Source: Pholiota molesta (taxonomy: Eukaryota; Basidiomycota; Agaricomycetes; Agaricales; Strophariaceae). Taken from it: 64,000 nt of DNA. The stretch is from assembly GCA_014925825.1 (NCBI GenBank), contig JACGCK010000046.1, positions 124,001-188,000 of the forward strand, in the 5' to 3' direction. The notes beneath the pieces are model-generated. The model did no database searches, was not told where the DNA came from, and saw only the letters and a list, made by a program, of their open reading frames with translations. The position numbers and the translations under genes were made by a program. Shown piece after piece: positions 1 to 11,910 of the stretch; position 1 is the stretch's first letter; every line of letters begins with the position of its first letter.

Positions 1-1240
1 GGAGAAAAAGAGTTGCACATACCATAGTCAGCATCGTCCATCACTATCACCTGGTGAGCAGAGAGCTCGTACTGCCACCATAATCGCTCCCCATAGTCCT
101 TTTCATATGAGTGTGTGCTGTCCTCGACGACAACTGCAGTACTACGGCGTACGAGTAGCGACACATTATGTTATGTAGGAGAGTTGACGCTTTTGACGTT
201 GAAAGTTCGTGGCAAATTGAAATTCGTGGCGAGTAGAGTAGTCACATGATCATGTAGGAATTCAGTGTCACTGACACACTGTCGAATTCCATCCTGTTGC
301 CATCCTGCGTTTATGTTTCGTATCTTCACCAGTCCCTAAGGATTCCCAGAAAGGCGTTGTATACCACCACATCGTGCAGGCCCTTGACCGCCTTGCCGTC
401 ATATACAGATCCCCCGATCTTATCGCCGACGGTCGACCTCACGCCGCCCGAGACACCGAACCGCCCACCGCCTCCATCGGCCCGCACAAGTCCAATCTCG
501 CGTGGGCCTTGGGATCCTGGACGCCTCGCTCGGCGAGCTCTGAGCAGACGCGCGCGCACGAAACGCGGGTCTGGATTAGCGCGGCGGGCTGGTGCGGAAG
601 CGGAAGAACGGCTTCGGGCGGATGGAGATGCTGGCGGATGCGCTGCTGACGGCGGAGGAGGTGGACAGCGGAGGATGCGCTGCTGACAGCTGCGCAGAAG
701 GCGCATAGGATGTCGGGTGTGGCGGCGAAGTTTATGAAAGAGTTCGGCGCGAATTGGATTACATGTGTAGGACGCGGTCAAGGAGCGAATAGGGAATTGA
801 TACGTCAAAACGCGAGAATCTTATTTGTTCGATATGCACTGTAGGGACGGTTTGGTTATCAAGGCTTTAAATGACACTCGTCCTTGATGAACCTGGCGGA
901 TTTAAAACGGTGGATTCAAAATGCTGAGCGCTGCATGCTACGGAACAGATACATTAAATATATGAACTTGGAACACATCTTGCTAAGAAAGTATATATTT
1001 GAGTAAGTAGTAAATGATCGCCAGAACATTTATGCAATTGCAAAGTGAATGTCACGGCTGAAATTCGTCTTGTGAATCAAACGATTGATACAGGCCACAA
1101 GGTCGGGGCTTTCTGCTTCGTAAGAACCTTGACTTGATCGTCGATATGACATTTATTATGTGCGGACCAGTACTTTGCGATCCCTGCCGCAAACACGCCC
1201 AGGACATGACGGTAAGCTTGCCCCTGATCTTCGAAATCCT
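1..1240. other. Left margin, no supported gene
   Basis: I see no gene I can defend here. Bases 380-700 are GC-rich and open in several frames on both strands at once, which is usual for GC-rich DNA and is not evidence of coding. A minus-strand reading near 326-450 looks faintly protein-like but has no recognisable domain and no start. Bases 1052-1240 lie just downstream of the NACHT gene and could hold its 3' end. Confidence 0.4.
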
Positions 1241-1241
1241 G

Positions 1242-3033
1242 TTATGATATAGTGTCAACGTGTTGATGGCACATATAGACCGTGTTAAGGCATACCAGCT
1301 TTTCAAGCATTCTACAATACCGGAAATTTGTCCACATAACGCGAAGCATGTCGGCGCTGTAGATTATGCAATTGAAGTTCATGCATGCGTGCTGCAGTCG
1401 GTCGGAGGCCTTCGCTCGCTCAAGGAGCATGTTGATCACAGCCAACCGCAAGAATTCTCCCCATTTGAAATCTGAGTCATGGTTCAAATTGGGGGTCGAC
1501 GAATGCGGATCCGGTATTGGACATGGCCTCTCCAGGAACAGAGATAATAGATTGGTCCTATATTCATCAAGGTTAATGTAGTAGTCCCCAGATCGGCTTT
1601 CGTCCAGTAAGAAATCGGAAAGTGATGCATGGAGGATTTTCATTGACATTTATGCCGGAGCAATGTATGAGAGCTGTCAGGTCGGCGAAAAGGACTTCCA
1701 GCTCACCAGGGTCAAGCTGGAATAACGACTCGAGTTTTTCCATTGTGAATATGGGGTGGATGAGATGGAGAGCTAAAATATCCCGTACAGTATCAAGTCG
1801 TTTCACCCGGGAGAAAATATGTTGATAGAGCACATCGAGATGGGCAAACGGATTCTCCGAAGGATTGCGAGGGCGGATGCCATTGATTATCTCTAATTGG
1901 ATCGCAGGATGGGCGTGCGGTAATGATATATTGCCTATGACGACTGAGGCATATATAAACTGTCCCGAAGAATTCCTAACAATTTGCTCGATGAGCGCGG
2001 ATGATGGCCAGTCTGGGGAGAGGAACCTTCTTCGTAGGTGAGTCGCCTTGATTTCCTTGAATTTCGCATTCAAATATCGCCGGATGTCATCAGAAGACTG
2101 GATATCGTCTATTGGGATTATTGTAAGATTGTCTATGACCTGGTCCTGATGGAATTCTGCGTCGATTTGGGGCTCTCGGCGACTGGCGATGAGGAATACA
2201 ATGGGAATGTTCCTTCCACTTGAGATATTGCCTAGTACCCTAATCAAGTTGGATTGGTGACCGCGGTCATCGCATTCATCTAGACCGTCGATAAAGACCA
2301 CGAGTAAGCGTCGCAAATGTTCCGGCAGGCGAAGAAGCGGCTGTATGAGGAGATAGTGTATCTGGAACTCTAAAGCCTGTTCGAAGATGAGTGGGTTGTG
2401 TTCGATAGTCAGAATGATGTCGTCAGAGGTTTCAGGAATAATTTGGATGAGCTGGTAAACAAGTGTGGCGATGAACGGGGCCATGTTATTTCGAGTCAAA
2501 TCGGTCCTGGAGAAGAAGAAACTGGCGATTGCTATGGCTGTGAGGAAGCAGTGTTCTGCGATTGTTTGCATAATTGCAGATTTTCCAGCGCCTGCAGCGC
2601 CGTTCAGCCACAGAAGCCATTCATTGCGGGGTCCTTGTTGGACGATCCAATAGTATACCGACTGCAAGATTGCTACCCGTGTTTCAGGGTGACACCTGGG
2701 AGGATCGATGCGCTGCGCAGAGTTATGGAAGGCAGAGGATGCGACTCGCTCGCGCAGGAGCGTGAAGCCATCTAAGTATTTATGGACATGAATACATTCC
2801 CGTCAACTTTTGCTAATAATCCACGAACCTTTGTCCCTCCTCGCGACATTGTTTTGCACAAATCTACCCCCGTAGATGGCCATATTTCCATTGAACATCG
2901 CATTCCCAATCGAATTAGCGTCGGTGATATGTCCCTGTGGTTCTCCAACCATCCTTTCTCGTTGCAACGGTATTTCACGTTCCATTATCTTTCCTGTCCA
3001 TGCTCGCGTCAATGTTGCCCAAGTGTTGATCAT
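1242..3033 (-). pseudogene. NACHT-domain NTPase (fungal NLR-like), apparent frameshift
   Basis: This is a STAND-type NTPase of the kind fungi use as NLR-like sensors. The first exon (2829-3033) carries a short motif with core NMAIYGGRFVQN. A 57-nt intron (2772-2828) joins it in phase to an exon with the usual pre-NACHT sequence RIDPPRCHPETR, then Walker A GAAGAGKSA, Walker B VVFIDGLDECDD and the sensor-like region FLIASRREPQ. Near 1635-1650 the frame is lost in an A-run. One base fewer there joins the upstream frame to ILHASLSDFLLD, the usual block after the NACHT winged-helix region in this family, and the second frame then runs to 1242. No WD40, ankyrin or TPR sensor repeats follow, so the C-terminus is short or lost. 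NACHT identity is clear. Whether the gene is dead or the base is a sequencing error is open. The start codon is not fixed. Confidence 0.8.
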
Positions 3034-4163
3034 TCTTTCGCAGACTTACGCTGGTACTCGCCCCTTGTCGTTCGCTTACTCTTGAGTCGTCAACGTGCTT
3101 CCTTGGTTCGAATATTGGAGTCAGTCCACGACGCAGCTCTTTGAAGCCGATCGAATGGGATCGAACTAGCAAGGGATAAATGGGAAGTGGTGGGGGATGA
3201 TCGTCAAGTGCCTTTTACGGTGGCTAGTGTACGTGTTTAACGTTTAATGCCCACTGCCATGAGGCTGTGTTTTAATCTGCTTCAAATAGATGCAAGTACA
3301 CACACAAAATCCTGTGCGTAAGTCCACTTCCCTCGGAAGATTACTCTGCAAATCGCCGTGGCTATGCCTTCGAGACAAACCTATCCACTGCGCTAAATAT
3401 AGTTGGTTTTTTCGACACTGCCTAGTCTTCCTACCTCACGTTGTCGAATTCATGAATGAATCGGCCGAACTAGCTGACGAACGTTTCGCCGATTTTATTC
3501 TCATAAATATAACTTTCTGACATTGGGGGTTCTACGACAGGTTCTGTCTATTTGCACTTCTTATCTACTTCGAGTCTGCTTCTGCCAAACATGTGCTCGC
3601 AGCCTAGGTTGGCGATTCAAGGAACCGCTTTGGTGTCTTCACAGTTCGGTACGATTTCCACCCGACCGAACTCAACAGAGATCATAACCCCAATGAAATA
3701 CTCTCAATATACACCAGTCAAGTATGAAAAATGAAGGACAAGTACGGCGCGCAAGTAACGAGCTCCACCGACAGTGATGGTCAAATCTGCGAAGCCGCCC
3801 CCAATTGAATTACAACTCGCACCCAAGCACACAGCCCACCGCGCGAAGAGGCAGGATGCACACTGGGCCATAACCTGATCCTTATGCTCCTGATCCAATT
3901 CAAGGCTACGTCAAACGACATCAGAATCTTAGGGGAGCAGAAGGCGGTTGGAACACATACGCCAGATCCGTTCTATCTTCGTAGCTTTTATCGGCGGCGG
4001 GTTCGCGTTTTCGTCCATCGGTACGTCCGTGGGGGCCATCTCATTTTCATGACTTTCTGCAGATGCAATCTGGGACCAGGACGATATACCAGTGCAATTA
4101 GGCTCGTCAATGCGTTGTCCAGTGTCCTCAAGCTGGAAATGCGAGGGCATGTCTACAAAACAT
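3034..4163. other. Intergenic, no supported gene
   Basis: Several short frames on both strands overlap without domain, splice or composition support. I see no RNA gene. The sequence around 3150 resembles half of a tRNA T-loop but lacks the rest. Confidence 0.4.
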
Positions 4164-4615
4164 TTAAGGACAGGCATCCGCGCAGACCAAGAAAGCCGCT
4201 GACCTCGCGGAACGTCGAGCCCATGCGGCTGCCGATCCCCCATAATCTGGGGAGCAGGGTCTTTTCATTACGCTCGCCACGGCAGAACTTCAGATATCCA
4301 GAGCCACTCACCATCAACACCAAGCTGATCGCCCTCGTTCACTCCAAGAAACACCGGCCCCAGACCATCGAACGCGGGCCCCAAATCAACGGCGTCCCCA
4401 TCTATCACCGAAAATTCGCCCCCGCCAATCTCGAAGTCAGACGCCCCGGCGAAGAAGGACGTCGCGCTGACGACGCGCGGCCGCGCCTTGACAGGGGATG
4501 CGGGTGGCGGGTAGCAGCCGGTGTACGAGTTCCCAGTGATAGTGCGGAATCGCCCGCTTCGGATGGTGAAGTCTTTGGCGCCGGTGAAGTAATGCACGGT
4601 GGACTGCGGGTCCAT
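4164..4615 (-). CDS. Small protein with two copies of a Gly/Phe motif
   Basis: Two exons joined by a 65-nt intron (4247-4311, GTGAGT...CAG) give about 128 residues in one frame. The start at 4615 (MDPQSTVHYF) lies about 60 nt downstream of a TATA box, which rules out an upstream in-frame start inside the TATA region. Residues 9-29 and 54-74 are two copies of one motif: aromatic-Phe-x-Gly-Ala-x-Asp-Phe-x-Ile-x-x-Gly-x-Phe-x-x-Ile-x-Gly. The clearest core is DFEIGGGEFSVIDGD. A related single motif sits at the N-terminus of the NACHT protein about 1.2 kb away on the same strand. There is no signal peptide or membrane segment, and I do not recognise the family. The role is unknown. A partner or signalling protein of the neighbouring NLR is possible but is an inference. 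Confidence 0.5.
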
Positions 4616-4674
4616 GCAAGATCGTGGGCGGTGGAAGGAGAGGGCGGAAAGGAGTATGGACGTGCACACCATCC

Positions 4675-4682
4675 TTTATATA
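4675..4682 (-). promoter_or_regulatory. TATA box of the two-motif gene
   Basis: Minus-strand TATATAAA lies about 60 nt upstream of the ATG at 4615. The diverged duplicate of this gene keeps a similar TATATATA at about 5023-5030. Confidence 0.5.
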
Positions 4683-4816
4683 CGAGCAAGTGGCAGAGAC
4701 AGCAGTCATCGATCTTTGATCGTCCAAACTCCTGGTTTCCTATGGTGTGTCACAATGGACTATGTAGAGATCCAATAAGACAGCCTGACGCAAACAATCG
4801 TGCTCCCAGAAAACAA

Positions 4817-5040
4817 TCACAATCGGACGATGCGCAGCTGCGCCTGGACGGGGGATGCGGATGGCGGATAGCAGCCGGTATACGAGTTCCCAGTGATAGT
4901 GCGACATCGCCCACTTTGCATGGTAAAGTAATGCACGGTGGTCAGCGGGTCCATGCAAGATCGTGGGCGGTGGGAGGATGGTGGAAAGGAACAGGAACGG
5001 GCTTTCACACCACCCTATATATACCAGCGAGGGCACAAAT
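4817..5040 (-). pseudogene. Truncated duplicate of the two-motif gene
   Basis: This is a diverged direct copy of about 4470-4690. It keeps the TATA box, the ATG context (MDPLTTVHYFT at 4954) and the block RTITGNSYTGCYPP. A short deletion inside the first motif removed the residues corresponding to GAKDFTI. The second motif and the rest of the gene are absent, so it is probably a dead tandem duplicate. Confidence 0.6.
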
Positions 5041-5131
5041 AGCTGCGAATGTGACATTAAAGTATTATTGGGATTGAGATCGAAAGTGCTATAAGCAGCG
5101 TAAAAGCAGCGCGATGTGAGAATGCATTGTA

Positions 5132-6160
5132 TTAGTGCAATGCGACGAGGTTGCCGTGCATGAGGCGGACGCCCTTGGCGTCAGTGAGAGTGCCCTCTGG
5201 CTTGTCGCGGCCGAGGGAGAGGTTGTCGATGTGGATGGCGCGGATGGGTGTCTGATGCACCGCGCAAGGAGTGTATTTGCTCAACGAGGGTAAAAGACGG
5301 AGCGCCATTGTAGAGCTTCCAGCCGTACCACCAACGCCGACGACGATTGTATCCAAATTGTACCTCCCACCGCCTTTCACCTTTCGCCAGCACGGATCCT
5401 CCACGACGACAAAAAAAAAAAACGACGGCCACGCCCTGCGAAGCGCCATGGGCGGCGACGACGAGTTCTCGAATCCGTTGTTCTGCATCCATGCCTACCT
5501 TGGCCCTGCCAGCGCTGCAGCGGTCACCTCCTCGCCACCGACTGCCCTCCACCTCAAACGGCGTTCGCATCACCCAGCCCCCTCGACTGCCCGTGATATG
5601 ATTCGCAGGACCATAGCAACCGAAGACAACGTCGATGTCGATGACGGAGCCCCGCCGCTGCCACACCCGCCGGTTACCCTCTCCCTTGATGATTCTCCTC
5701 AACGACGAGGGCAATTCCAGGAGCCAGGGACGGACCACCTCAGCCGAAAGTCGGGACAAAGGGGGACGTACGAGGCGGAAGACACGCGCCCCAAACACGC
5801 CCCCACCCATTCCCGCCGACGAGTTCCCACCCTCTCTCGCAGTCCCTTCACACAAGCGTCTTCGTCCTGGGAGGCGGCATGCACTGCGGAAAGGAAGCAT
5901 AGATCGCCCCAGGGCAGTCGGCGGTACCGATCCCCTGCTCGGGACGCGCTCGCGCACGAGCAGAGCGTGGATCACCGCGGGGGGTTGGCTGGGCACGACG
6001 TGCGCGTGAACCTGATGATGGCGATAAGGTGTGGGCGCGCTGCGACGGCTATAATGGATCAGACAAGCGAGGGGCAGGAGCACTGCAATCGCGTCAGTGG
6101 TGGTCGGTGGTACAAATTCATCGGGACGTACCGGACCCCAGGAAGCAGCTTTAAAATAGG
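5132..6160. repeat. GC-rich segment with dispersed repeat
   Basis: All frames are open for long stretches because of composition. Bases 5440-5620 are recognisably related to the reverse complements of 59560-59690 and 60220-60450. Shared landmarks are CTCCTCGCCACC, GGCGTTCGC and GTGATATGATT versus CATGATATGGTT. A minus-strand C-terminus ending at 5132 (reading GTLTDAKGVRLMHGN) looks protein-like but has no partner exons I can identify. The segment stops at the mobile-element target site, so it was the flank into which the element inserted. Confidence 0.5.
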
Positions 6161-6162
6161 CT

Positions 6163-6171
6163 GTTCATTTC
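6163..6171. repeat. 9-bp target-site duplication, left copy
   Basis: GTTCATTTC directly precedes element terminus TAGTCT at 6172 and is repeated exactly after terminus AGACTA at 17859. Confidence 0.85.
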
Positions 6172-6486
6172 TAGTCTCCCGATGTCAGACTACGATATTA
6201 CGTGAGCTTTGATGATGAGTCGATCAATCACTTCATATGGAGTCTGCTACCAAACGCGCCCGCGACATGGGCGCAAAACTTTTCCACGCTTTTATTCACA
6301 CGGCCTTTGTCTTTTCTCGCACGGCCTGTATCTTTCCACCGTATTTGTTCCCAGGACCCGTCTGTTTAAGAACATGTGACCTAATAATCCGACGCGACGC
6401 GACACTCATCTCTAATGCATTTGCAATATGTCGGTAATTGTACACAGTAGACACCGAAATACAATTATTTTTACACCCATACACTC

Positions 6487-9400
6487 ATGTCTAATCTTCC
6501 TATACCCCAAATACCCTCTAACAGTGTCCCTTTGACACCTAATACCCACTTTAACACACTCCTTACTAGTACTCCAGGCAACTACTTCGCTCCCTATCCT
6601 GCATCTCTCTCGTCAACCCCTATTCCACAAACCCCCATTCCAAAGGTCTCGTCTCACCACAGAAAAGACAAAGAGAATTTAGAGAACCCACTAACTCCAA
6701 GTGGGCCGCTTCTAAAGAAGCAAAAGACTAAACGGCCACTATCTGTTTTTGACAAGCTTCAGAAGTTCTATGCATTCCTGAAGCACGATCTAGACTGGTC
6801 CTATGGCGAGCTTCTTTTTCATACCTCCCAAGATTTTACTGGCTATAGTACAGCATCAAATCCACTCCTTCCAACCAACTCTAATGCAGCCCGTGCAACG
6901 CGAGAGCAAATGGTCACTGTCATGACGCACTTTTTCAACGGCAACGGTCAATATACCCCTGCAAATATTTTATTAAACTGGATCAAGCATCCCTATGGAC
7001 GACTTCAGCGTGATTCACCTCTCATGTACTCGACTTCTATTCCTTACAACTCGATCAAACCTGTGCGACCTGCTTTGACGTCATTCGCTGCTCAGATTGT
7101 CCAAGATAAATTGGTAGACGAGGCTGAAGATGCTATCAAGGTTTCCAGCGGCCTTCATTTATCGCTTTCCGACCATCAAACTGCTTCAAAAAAGCTAGAA
7201 TGGACTGATATTGGTTCTGCAACGGTCGAACGTACTCAGCAAATCATTCAAACTCACCAACCACTTACATGGAATCTGTTTATGAAACTCGCTGCAAGAC
7301 CTCCAAGATCCCAGGATGGTGTGAAAGTTGTTCGTATAAAGCGTCCTCCAGAGCTCGTACGTTTAATTTATTTTATAAAATGAAGAACGAGTCAAATACA
7401 AAGAATACTTCTAATTTTTATTATCTAGGCCGTAACCGGTGTTATAAGCACCTTGAATTTCGCTCGAACGTCTCGCGCAAAGCTTCTCCCTCTGGCCACT
7501 GGAATTCTTTACTTTGGGTCCTCCGCATCTACAGATCTGTTTCGGTATCGCAGTCGCATGGCTGAAATGCCGTCATATGGCTCCGTCATACGCGCTATGC
7601 GTTCACTTTCTGAGCACGAGGCCGCTGTTACGCTAGAACATGGTCGCGATCCAAATTCTATAGGAATTATACGGCTCGACAACGTTCAGAACTATCTATT
7701 ACAGCGGGACCATGCTATTGGACGAGAAAACCAACTTAATATCGGTCTTGCCGCAACTTACTACGAAATCAATCTGGATGGAACTGACATCAATGTTTTT
7801 AATCTTGAAAACAAGGCGACCAGTTTAGCAAAAAATCTCCGGAGCCAACTGACTGTTGCGCAATTGCAGAAGATGATCGATACCACGCACCTTGAGAATA
7901 TTGGTGTCTTGCACTGGGTAAAGGCGCTCGCTGATTGGATTCCGGAGCTTGGCCACCTCAAGCCTGAAATCTCCCTCTTGTTTCATACACGGGTAGCCAA
8001 GCAGCGCTTAAAGGTCGAACAATCAAAATCCACCCACTGGCTTCGAGTAGCCGCAGCGAGACGATGCTTACCGACTTCAAAGAAGCGCTCCATGATTTCT
8101 TTGCGCAGACTGGCCAAACCGCGGATGCCTTCAAGCCACGGCTCTTCCCTGTCGGCGGTGATGGCCTAACATTCGAGAAAATGGTTCAGTTGAAGGAATA
8201 TCTTCAATTCGAAGAGAACGCGTTCGAATTGTTCGAAACCATGGAGCCTATTTTGGAGTGGTGGCATACGGAGTGGACAAATCTTAGCCGCCTCTTTGAA
8301 TCACATTGGGGTTCTTCGCTCTCCCGTGATCCATCAAGCTTGGGAAACAGCGCCGAAAAAATCGGGCGCAAGAAACCTTCGAATCTCAAGAAAGTTGACT
8401 ACTATACTAGTGCGGAGCTAGCATATCTTGTTCTTGATGCTCGTTTGCTTGACTGTTGGAGGTACGCATATATTTCTTTTGCATTTTGACTTTATTTTAT
8501 TTCGACGACCAAGTTCTGATGTTATTTTTAGACTATCTTTTGGCGCGGAGGATTTACTTGCGCATTTCAAAGATCTTGCATTGAAAAAAAACCTGCCCAG
8601 CCTTGAAGACCTTCAAATTCAGGCTCGAAAGCTCTATCGCGCGTATACCAGCCTTCGCGGACAAGACAAGGCTATCTACGGTGGGGTTCTGATGAATGGC
8701 TCCGGGTCAGTCGTCCCTCATGGAACAGAATCCGCACGTCATATTCCTGGAATGCCCACCTCCAATAATATCGACACCGCCGCTCCTGCGAAAAAGTTTG
8801 ATGGAGATCAGGTCCTTGCACGTTCAGTTTCTTTCATGCGCGATGCAATGTTTGCGCGTGAAATGACGCTGGCCACTGCTGATGGTGACGTTGGCCGCAT
8901 CTGGGAGATAATCAAGGTTATGCTCTTTACCTTTGCCGGATCCAGTCACTCCAACTATACGAAATATCTTCTCGAAATGATTACGAAGATTGAACTTGAA
9001 GCAAATGAAGATCTCCGAAAAGCTCTCCTACAAATCACCCTCGTAAATTTATCTGGTCGGGAAGGACATTGGTCAGCTGGCGATTTTATTCAAGAGTATT
9101 TTAATCGACTTCTCGAGGCGATAGTGCAGCGCAAAGGCGTGGAATATGGCGACAAGTTCGTTCGACAAACTTGGTCACGTAATATTCACCATGTTGCGCG
9201 CCTCAAACTCTCCTGGTTCGATGCAGTCGGTCTTCAATCACGGTCAGGGACACACACTGGAGCCAAGCAAGACGCGGAGCTTCGTATACTGCTAGAGCAT
9301 TACAAGGCTTCCGGGTTACACTCCTTTTATTCTGGCCGTACATTCGATACTGAACCCTTCGTGGACGATTTTTACAAGGGAATGCGCAAGCTGCAAGATG

Positions 9401-9720
9401 GGAAACTGGAAAAATGGATTCAGAAAACAACATCCTCGCGAATTAACTCCTCACTCACCGGAATTCTCCCTTCAACAGCCACTCCTGAAACACTCAGCCA
9501 ACTAGATCAAAATGTTAACGAAGACTCAGATTCTGACACGGACTCCGAAGAGATAATACATGATGAGGCGCCGCAAAAGCATGGCCAGCTCATCTTCCCA
9601 GCAATAATCAATGATTCATTGGTCTTACGCACGATAGACATTGAAGCCATGGAAGCGCGACTATATCAGGACGACTCTGATGCGGATAGCGAAGACGATG
9701 GTATTGACTCGGGCGCTTAA
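6487..9720 (+). pseudogene. DUF6589-like element protein, left copy, frameshifted
   Basis: Same gene as the intact copy at 13925-17159: three exons (6487-7356, 7429-8461, 8532-9720) with introns of 72 and 70 nt. In exon 2 the run at 8025-8028 has four A where the other arm has five. The frame therefore leaves the protein after VEQSK and stops near 8169. Downstream exon sequence is otherwise unchanged. The loss must be recent, because the two arms have not diverged elsewhere. A sequencing error in a homopolymer is the alternative. Confidence 0.8.
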
Positions 9721-9736
9721 TTCAGTTTGTTTCTGT

Positions 9737-11852
9737 CTACGTTGTATCCATGACCTCAACTTCCTTAGTCCTATATAATATTGATTAGAATATACTCTTG
9801 CTAATTTTCAAGAATAAAACATACCGTAAATTGATTCTCAACTTAATCCCTGAGCTTGATTCTGGAGTGTCGAGACTTGAAGCATCGAGAATGCCTCCTT
9901 GAGATGCCGTTGAGTCTGACTCTACACCAGAGTCATCCTCGCGACCTTCTGTATCGAGAGTCGACGTCGATGTCGATGTCGATGTCGATGTCGATGCCGT
10001 TCGCATAACTTCTGCTCGCTTTGCCTCTCGTTGCACCTTTGCGTCTTCCTTGCGATCTGCGCGAATTCGATCAAAAGTCCTGTGAAGCTCCCATATAACA
10101 GCGAGCAGGTCAAGACTTCGAAGCTGTGTATCTTTTGTTGGAATGTCGGAGGTAAATGGGCTCAGGAGTTTGGACGCGATGGAATAATCGGTTGGCAGGC
10201 CATCGGAATTGATTAATGGTTCCAGAGCGGCCTTGCTGAGGAGCAGGCCAAAATTATCGAGTATGCTTTGAATAATATGATTTGGCAGAAATGAATCCAC
10301 CGGGAGCATACCTGCGCTAGCGTCGTCAGCGTCGATCCATAGTTGCTCCCGAAATTCCTGCAGTCTGGCGACTCCAATCTTGCGCATCTCCTGCGTAACG
10401 CGAACATTGAGAGGCGGCTGAATTTTACGCGGCTTCGGGGCGATGGAATTGATCGTCGAAGTCTCCGGCACACATTGACTACAGTCGCACAGAAGGGGAG
10501 GGAGCAATGGAGGACACAAAGAGCAGGTTACGCAAGCCTCAGAACATGGGGGGTTGGACATGGGGTTGTCATACTGGATATCGATTGCGGTGGGATGACA
10601 AGCGGCGAGAACGACAGCTCGAAGGCTGCTGTCAATTACCTCATCTTCTCCATGGGCTCGCTTCCTTTTCTTGGTCTCCGCTGTATTTCCGTCATTGGCA
10701 TGCGGTGAGGTAATTGCCGCGGAAAAAGCCTTCATCGTACTTGCGAGGATGTATACGATCACTCGCGCTCTTGGGACTTTGGACGCGTCGCCGCGACCAG
10801 CTCTACCAGCTTTCTGCCATAGGTCATCGAGGTCCTTTGGATCTATAATAACGACGGTTCGAAAATCAGAAATATCGACACCAACCGAGAGTTTGTCGGT
10901 TGCAATGGTTATTTGGGATGTGTCGTTGCCTTCGAGGAGCTTCAGAGTGTGCGCGTTATAGTTTTCCGAATTAAGAGAGTTGAAGAGACGAATCATGTTC
11001 TTGTTAATTGCATTCCGGGGAGTAAGGTGCCATAAATAAATGGCCAGTTTGAATCCCATACGTATTGTAGGACAGAAAATCAATGTTTTTCCGGTTTCAT
11101 TGAGAACCCAGTCGAGTTGTGGAAATCTCTCGCTTGCCGAGGAAGCGTTGAGTGTACGGAAAATGAGTTGAATATTATGTCGTGCATTGGAATGCCAAAT
11201 AAGATGGTAGTTTCCGGATTTAAAACCTATCTGATTGCAGATTGATAGAAGGTGTTTGGGCTGGAGGGTTGCGGTCATAGCGAATGCGACGATATGTTTT
11301 GCAAAGCGAGCGCGCATGAACCCGATCTGACGGAACGCTGGTCGGAATTTATCGCCCCATGTTGCGAGGAGATGAACTTCATCGATGGCCATCGCGTATA
11401 ATCGGGCTTGAAATTTCTTGCTATCAAGCAGCTGCCCAAATCCTGGGGAGGTTAGCATCTCTGGCGATAATAAGATCACAGTGATCTTTGATTCAACGAG
11501 CTGCCATATATTCGATCCTTTCTTGTCTTCTTCAGCTTTTGTAACACCGTTCACAGCTTTCGCAGTAAGTCCCAGCATCGACATCTTGCTCTCCTAAATA
11601 TAGAGTTGTCAGGATTCGTGTTAAACGGCGAGATGGCATCATACCTGATCTTCTTCAAGTGCGGTGGTGGGATATATCACTAAAATAGCCGGATCCTCTG
11701 GGAATTTCACTGACGGACAAAGCGCAGGCTCCTCCAGAATTGCCAGAATAACATGCATAAGCATATAGATGTAGGCCGATTTCCCGGAACCTGTCGCAGA
11801 GATGGCCAGCATATCGACGCCATCGAGAACAGCCGTAATACCGCTCAACTGA
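9737..11852 (-). pseudogene. RecQ-like helicase, left copy, start deleted
   Basis: The coding sequence reads leftward from about 11850, with introns at 11594-11644 (51 nt) and 9771-9824. It ends at 9737, 16 nt from the end of the convergent DUF6589-like gene. Motifs in order: Walker A ATGSGKSA, Ia YPTTALEEDQ, DEVH box AIDEVHLLATW followed by the RecQ-style aromatic loop GDKFRPAFRQIG, III AMTATLQP, IV TLIFCPTIRMG, V ATDKLSVGVDIS, VI QKAGRAGRGD. A Cys cluster (CSEACVTCSLC ... CDCSQC) follows and probably binds zinc. A (TCGATG)n run encodes a Ser-Thr repeat near the C-terminus. A 200-bp deletion at 11852/11853 removed the start codon and about the first 40 residues, so this copy begins without an ATG. 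Confidence 0.85.
11726..11734. repeat. 9-bp target-site duplication of the inner copy, left
   Basis: AGGCTCCTC, within the helicase exon. The same nine bases recur at 17475-17483, directly after the inverted terminus AGACTA (17469-17474). This marks the insertion site of the second copy inside the first. Confidence 0.8.
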
Positions 11853-11910
11853 ACGGCACGTGATGTTCAAGTTTTGCGCCTATGTCAGGCCGACAATTGG
11901 AAGCAGACTA
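11735..11910 (+). other. 176-bp palindrome spacer: right end of one element copy
   Basis: 11735-11852 equals 17484-17601 (helicase 5' exon with Walker A). 11851-11910 equals 17800-17859 (right terminus, ending AGACTA). Between them 200 bp are missing, with a 2-bp GA overlap at the join. The spacer orientation continues the left arm rather than the inverted inner copy. That is opposite to what simple insertion predicts and suggests it flipped by recombination between the arms. Confidence 0.8.

Larger units (their letters stand above)
6172..11734 (+). repeat. Left arm of the 5.56-kb palindrome
   Basis: This arm is the reverse complement of 11911-17474. The only difference I detect is one base: four A at 8025-8028 against five T at 15617-15621. 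The coding frames are otherwise identical in translation. The arm begins at the element terminus TAGTCT and ends with AGGCTCCTC, the second target site. Confidence 0.9.

Noticed and set aside
3100..3170. Possible tRNA (AGTTCGATCCC-like T-loop on the minus strand)
   Set aside because: No matching A-box, acceptor stem or anticodon arm could be folded at the right spacing.
3884..5077. 397-codon plus-strand frame with an internal repeat
   Set aside because: Its internal repeat is the antisense of the duplicated minus-strand gene, which has a TATA box, an intron and repeated motifs. The plus frame has no domain.
5181..6212. Two 300-codon frames on opposite strands
   Set aside because: Both are open because of GC-rich composition over a dispersed repeat; Arg/Pro/Ser-rich translations with no domain.
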